From Sulfurospirillum sp. UBA1314 (lineage in GTDB: Bacteria > Campylobacterota > Campylobacteria > Campylobacterales > Sulfurospirillaceae): a DNA stretch of 7,716 nucleotides. Numbering within the stretch: the stretch's first letter is position 1; every line of letters begins with the position of its first letter. A program made the position numbers and the translations under genes. Below, piece by piece: positions 5,151 to 7,716 of the stretch. Below the pieces are notes generated by a model. It had not been told where the DNA came from. It did not search any database and saw only the letters and a program-made list of their open reading frames with translations. The stretch lies in assembly GCA_002307095.1 (NCBI GenBank), contig DBTO01000149.1:23543-31258 (forward strand). Reading direction: 5' to 3'.

Positions 5151-6281
5151 CTACTTATCTTGCGCGTAAACCAGCGCTTCATCGATCTTAGAAAACTCGA
5201 CCACTTGAAGTCCCTTATGATCTTTCATAAAGGTTTGAGCACTGCTGAGCGTTTTAAAGGGGATAAACTCTTTGCCCATCGGTCCCACCACATCGCTTCC
5301 CACGACATAAAACGCTTTCATCCCATCAATCGCATCTCCGGTGTAGTAATCCGTGACCAAAAGGGTAAGCTCGGAGTCTTTATGTTTCGTGTAATTGCCC
5401 CATTTTGAAGGAGCATGGTAGAATTTCAACAGATCTTTCACACCATCAAACGCATGCGTAACGGGTTTGCCATTTTCAACATAATTCATACGTGCTGCCC
5501 ATTTAGGGTATTTGTAAACAAACATCCCACATACAGGGCATTTTTCATCTTTTTCAACGTGAATCGTTGTTTTATGCTCATGCGCTTCTAAACGTACAAT
5601 TTCCCAAAGATACAGCGAAACCGCTTGAAGTTCTTGCTCATTCACCTCTCCACATACCTGCGTTTTTTTCACACTCACTTTGAGTTCCGAAATGGTGTTA
5701 AAATCATGCAAATGAATCTTCTCTTTGTCACATTTGGCATTATAAATTTTCTCACCCATCGGGTACATGCCCTTTTGCTTTTTCTTGATAAACTCGTCGA
5801 CATCATTGGCTAAGGAGGCTTTGGCTTTCGCAAAAGCGGCGTCAAAATTCATCACTTCACCCCCATTTTCAGCGGCAAAGGCTTTCGCATCGGCTTCCGT
5901 ACTAAACGCGAGTTTGCTTACCATACTCATCGTTCCAGGTACTTTTGAGCCGACCACATAAAAAGCATTTTTGACATCGATGAGCTTTTCACTTTTGACA
6001 TCGGTAACGAGAATTTGTTTGACTTGAGGCTCAATAGACTGCCAATCAGCCGCAAGACAACGAATCGAACAGTACTGTTTTGCAGTGCCATCTTTTAAAA
6101 TAACACCGTGCGATGTTTTATAGAACATTTTCAAACTCATGCCACAAATGGGACAATACGCTTTTTCATCCCCTTTTTGAATCAATTCTGGCTCACCCGT
6201 CGCCATTTTATTGAACTCTTCTGCGTGTAATCCCAATGCTAAAAAGATTGCGAAAAACAGCGCCCATAGGCTTTTGTGCAT
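5151..6281 (-). CDS. Exported double-NosL-domain protein with central haem-less cytochrome-like segment
   Basis: The 376-residue protein has a Sec signal peptide (1-20, cleavage after LHA, no lipobox cysteine), so it is probably soluble in the periplasm. Two NosL domains are clear. Domain 1 (about 40-155) has CPICGM (43-48), a second pair C71-x3-C75, and FYVVGSKVPGTM. Domain 2 (about 245-375) has CPVCGM (248-253) and FYVVGSDVVGPM. NosL is a copper chaperone for nitrous oxide reductase. Between them, residues 176-232 resemble a class I cytochrome c (GEKIYNAKC at the start, ELQAVSLYLWEIVR as last helix), but the CxxCH haem site is absent: C184 is followed by DKEKIH. AAGGAG at 6288-6293 with a 6-base spacer fixes the start. 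No nosZ or other nos gene is in the window, so the partner is unknown; copper handling is the best guess. Its stop is one base from the EAL gene stop. Confidence 0.85.
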   Translation of the reverse strand: MHKSLWALFFAIFLALGLHAEEFNKMATGEPELIQKGDEKAYCPICGMSLKMFYKTSHGVILKDGTAKQYCSIRCLAADWQSIEPQVKQILVTDVKSEKLIDVKNAFYVVGSKVPGTMSMVSKLAFSTEADAKAFAAENGGEVMNFDAAFAKAKASLANDVDEFIKKKQKGMYPMGEKIYNAKCDKEKIHLHDFNTISELKVSVKKTQVCGEVNEQELQAVSLYLWEIVRLEAHEHKTTIHVEKDEKCPVCGMFVYKYPKWAARMNYVENGKPVTHAFDGVKDLLKFYHAPSKWGNYTKHKDSELTLLVTDYYTGDAIDGMKAFYVVGSDVVGPMGKEFIPFKTLSSAQTFMKDHKGLQVVEFSKIDEALVYAQDK

Positions 6282-6323
6282 ACCTCACTCCTTTTGGAAA
6301 ATATCGTTGAGTCTATCGCCAAA

Positions 6324-6343
6324 GTGTTAAATTAGTGTTAAAT
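6324..6343. repeat. 9-bp direct repeat at 11-bp period in a divergent promoter region
   Basis: GTGTTAAAT occurs at 6324-6332 and again at 6335-6343. The 11-bp period is about one helix turn, as for tandem sites of OmpR/PhoB-type response regulators. It lies between the NosL-type gene (ATG at 6281, minus) and the Dabb gene (-10 at 6385, plus), about 42 bp upstream of that -10. An adjoining GTGT-N8-ACAC dyad spans 6335-6350. Which protein binds is unknown. Confidence 0.55.
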
Positions 6344-6384
6344 GTCACACGAAATCGTATCATTTTTTTACCATAAAGATGCGC

Positions 6385-6390
6385 TATAAT
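6385..6390 (+). promoter_or_regulatory. -10 box of the Dabb-domain gene
   Basis: TATAAT is a perfect -10 hexamer, with a T-rich tract at 6363-6369 at about the -35 position and no hexamer match there. RNA start is expected near 6397, giving a very short leader of about 15-17 bases before the start codon. Confidence 0.6.
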
Positions 6391-6402
6391 GTACCAAAAA
6401 TT

Positions 6403-6408
6403 AAGGAG
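6403..6408 (+). promoter_or_regulatory. Ribosome binding site that decides the Dabb start
   Basis: AAGGAG is followed by tandem ATG codons at 6411 and 6414. The first is only 2 bases away, too close for normal initiation; the second is 5 bases away. The second is therefore chosen, and it also matches the usual family start M-(I/V)-KHIV. Confidence 0.65.
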
Positions 6409-6413
6409 CAATG

Positions 6414-6701
6414 ATGGTTAAGCATATTGTATTTTTTAAACTACCGGATAATTCAGAGGCAAACAAACGCGCTGTAAAAGAGCGTATTATGAGTATGCAA
6501 GGCAAACTTGATTTTGTCAAACATCTTGAAGTTGGCATCAATTTTTGCACCGAAGAGAGAGCGTTTGATGTCGCCCTCATTAGTGATTTTGAGACCAAAG
6601 AGGACTTACAAACCTACGCAACCCATCCCATTCATGTCGAAGTGGTCAACTTCATCAAATCACTAAATACCGTCTCTAAAGTGGTCGATTACGAGTACTA
6701 A
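6414..6701 (+). CDS. Dabb-family (stress-responsive alpha/beta barrel) protein
   Basis: This 95-residue protein is a single Dabb domain, a dimeric ferredoxin-like alpha/beta barrel. It starts MVKHIVFFKL, has the central strand FDVALISDFETKEDL (51-65) and the family-typical HPIHVEV (71-77). Family members vary: plant stress proteins, polyketide cyclases and many bacterial proteins of unknown role, so no reaction can be given. The start at 6414 is chosen over 6411 because of Shine-Dalgarno spacing. The gene has its own promoter and shares a divergent region with the NosL-type gene. Its last 26 bases overlap the 3' end of the EamA transporter gene on the other strand. Confidence 0.88.
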   Translation: MVKHIVFFKLPDNSEANKRAVKERIMSMQGKLDFVKHLEVGINFCTEERAFDVALISDFETKEDLQTYATHPIHVEVVNFIKSLNTVSKVVDYEY

Positions 6702-7581
6702 TCTTTGAAACGAACCTTTTAAAAAAGGGCAGTGACGAGAGGAGAGAACCAAGGACGATTAGGGCACATGCAATCCAAATCGCACTGTTTGGAGCCGATC
6801 GTCCAAAGAAGACTAACATCAATGTTGAGAGTAGCGGGGTAGCATAAGCAAGTGAACCAATCAGCTTAATGTCACCTTGCTTCATCCCATAATCCCAAAC
6901 AAAAAAAGCCAACCCAACAGGTCCAAGTCCCAACCCAATCGCAGCGATACACTCTTCAAAAGTAGGCATATAGGTCTGCTCAAACACTCCATGTGCGCAC
7001 AAGGAGAGCAGCGCACTCGCACCACAAAATCCTCCAATGCTAAGGGTAGGAATTTCTCCAAAATAACGTGAGAGAACCGAATAACTGCTCCAAATAAATG
7101 CACAAAGCAGTGCGTACATGTAACCACGTGCATACTGCGAAGCAAAAATAAGCTCTTTGCCAAAACCCAACAGAACCAAGGCGCCCATAAATCCTAAAAG
7201 TGCTCCCAAAAAATGAAACCATCGTAATTTTTCATTCGGTAAAAAACCACTCAGAAGCACAATCAGCAACGGCCAGAGATAATTAAGGAGGTTCGCTTCC
7301 AAAGCAGGCGCACTTTTAATCGCTAAAAAGTAAAAAAAATGGTAACCAAAAAGACCGTAAATGCCAAGTACCCAGACTTTCCATGGCAATTTCAGGTGAA
7401 TGATAATGCCTTTGCCTTCTTTGATCCACAATCCAAGACCAATCATAAATGCCACACCAAATGCCATAAACGTCAGCTGAAATGGGGGGATTTTAGAGGT
7501 AAAAACCGTAAAAAGTGCCAATGTTGCCCACAATAAAATGGCAACAAGTCCTGCAATGTTTCCTTTTTGTACACGATTCAT
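6676..7581 (-). CDS. EamA/DMT-family transporter, YddG-like
   Basis: The 301-residue protein is an inner-membrane transporter with ten predicted helices, at about residues 8-27, 33-51, 68-86, 93-113, 121-140, 152-171, 180-198, 211-230, 239-258 and 265-284. This is the duplicated five-plus-five EamA layout of the drug/metabolite transporter superfamily. LLNYLWPLLIVLLS (98-111) and GYMYALLCAFIWSSYSVLSR (153-172) resemble YddG-type aromatic amino acid exporters, so export of amino acids or similar metabolites is a reasonable guess, not shown. The start at 7579-7581 has only a weak GGA at about 8 bases; no better start fits the family N-terminus. The gene reads convergently into the Dabb gene with a 26-bp 3' overlap. 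A degenerate TTACATGTAA copy lies at 7114-7123. Confidence 0.9.
   Translation of the reverse strand: MNRVQKGNIAGLVAILLWATLALFTVFTSKIPPFQLTFMAFGVAFMIGLGLWIKEGKGIIIHLKLPWKVWVLGIYGLFGYHFFYFLAIKSAPALEANLLNYLWPLLIVLLSGFLPNEKLRWFHFLGALLGFMGALVLLGFGKELIFASQYARGYMYALLCAFIWSSYSVLSRYFGEIPTLSIGGFCGASALLSLCAHGVFEQTYMPTFEECIAAIGLGLGPVGLAFFVWDYGMKQGDIKLIGSLAYATPLLSTLMLVFFGRSAPNSAIWIACALIVLGSLLSSLPFFKRFVSKISTRNRPL
7114..7123. repeat. Degenerate palindrome copy, 9 of 10 bases (in EamA gene)
   Basis: GTACATGTAA differs from the repeat at one position. On the minus strand the EamA gene reads it as GGT-TAC-ATG-TAC (GYMY). A perfect copy here would turn TAC into a TAA stop, so the one mismatch is at the base that selection would forbid. 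Confidence 0.5.
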
Positions 7582-7603
7582 TTTATATCCATCATTATTG
7601 CGT

Positions 7604-7609
7604 TATAAT
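7604..7609 (+). promoter_or_regulatory. -10 box for the gene at the right edge
   Basis: TATAAT is a perfect -10 hexamer 22 bases before the GTG start at 7632. The 50-bp gap between the EamA start and this gene must hold both divergent promoters. I could not define a clear -10 for the EamA gene within it. Confidence 0.55.
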
Positions 7610-7631
7610 TTCACTTTTTGAAAGGTAACGA

Positions 7632-7716
7632 GTGAAAAAAATACTATTGGGTGCTATTCTAGCACAAATTCCTTACATGCTATGGGCGAGCGACTTAAGT
7701 GTTCTTGAAGATCAAG
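7632..7716 (+). CDS. N-terminus of an exported protein with GTG start; cut by window edge
   Basis: Twenty-eight codons are present from GTG 7632 to the edge, beginning MKKILLGAILAQ and then IPYMLWAS, followed by DLSVLEDQ. This is a signal peptide: two lysines, a hydrophobic core and a WAS-like cleavage site around residue 20. GAAAGG at 7620-7625 lies 6 bases before the GTG, and TATAAT at 7604-7609 provides a promoter, so the GTG start is well supported. The mature protein starts about residue 21 and would be periplasmic or in the outer membrane. Outer-membrane receptors can begin this way, but too little is present to name a family. TTACATG at 7673-7679 is a partial match to the palindromic repeat, read as YM. 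Confidence 0.65.
   Translation, partial: MKKILLGAILAQIPYMLWASDLSVLEDQ

Noticed and set aside
5162..5177. GCGC-N8-GCGC hairpin near the convergent stops
   Set aside because: A 4-bp self-complementary arm with no T run is within chance and lies inside the NosL-type coding sequence.
6334..6350. CRP/FNR-type site in the divergent region
   Set aside because: The half sites (TGTTA and TCACA) have the wrong spacing for TGTGA-N6-TCACA and lack the TTGAT/ATCAA pattern of FNR-type sites.
6715..6728. Palindrome CCTTTTAAAAAAGG inside the EamA 3' end as a terminator for the Dabb gene
   Set aside because: The stem is nearly all A-T, has almost no loop and no T run follows on either strand.

Overview
The window looks like ordinary chromosome from a Campylobacterota (Epsilonproteobacteria) organism, most likely Sulfurospirillum or a close relative. 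This is a judgement from protein character and genome style; no search was run. The supporting signs are moderate AT bias, dense packing with ATGA and TAATG gene junctions, AAGGAG ribosome sites, promoters with a clear -10 box but no convincing -35, a NosL-type periplasmic protein, MobA, and a stand-alone GGDEF/EAL protein.

Layout. (1) Positions 1-1237, minus strand: a tight three-gene run of a GNAT acetyltransferase, an Ogt-type O6-alkylguanine repair protein and a glycerate kinase cut by the window edge. (2) Positions 1238-1340: a divergent promoter region. (3) Positions 1341-2085, plus strand: a gamma-glutamylcyclotransferase-like protein, then a small two-helix membrane protein with a cysteine/glycine tail, closed by a hairpin terminator. 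(4) Positions 2102-5149, plus strand: an operon of leuC (leucine synthesis), mobA (molybdenum cofactor) and a cytoplasmic GGDEF-EAL protein, joined by TAATG and ATGA overlaps. (5) Positions 5151-6281, minus strand: an exported protein with two NosL domains flanking a haem-less cytochrome-like segment; its stop lies one base from the stop of the EAL gene. (6) Positions 6282-6413: a divergent regulatory region with a 9-bp direct repeat at 11-bp period. (7) Positions 6414-6701, plus strand: a Dabb-domain protein whose 3' end overlaps that of a minus-strand EamA transporter (6676-7581). (8) Positions 7582-7716: a second divergent region and the first 28 codons of an exported protein that starts at GTG.

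No rRNA, tRNA, insertion sequence, prophage gene or CRISPR array was seen, and no gene-free gap exceeds about 140 bp.

The strongest unexplained signal is a perfect 10-bp palindrome, TTACATGTAA. It occurs six times in the first 5 kb, five times inside genes of unrelated function and once in the leuC leader. About 0.007 copies would be expected in a random 7.7-kb sequence of equal base use. Inside genes it is read as (F/L)TCK four times and as LHV once. The third frame would give a stop codon, and the two degenerate copies seen lie in exactly that frame. It behaves like a highly iterated palindrome of the genome rather than a classic promoter operator.
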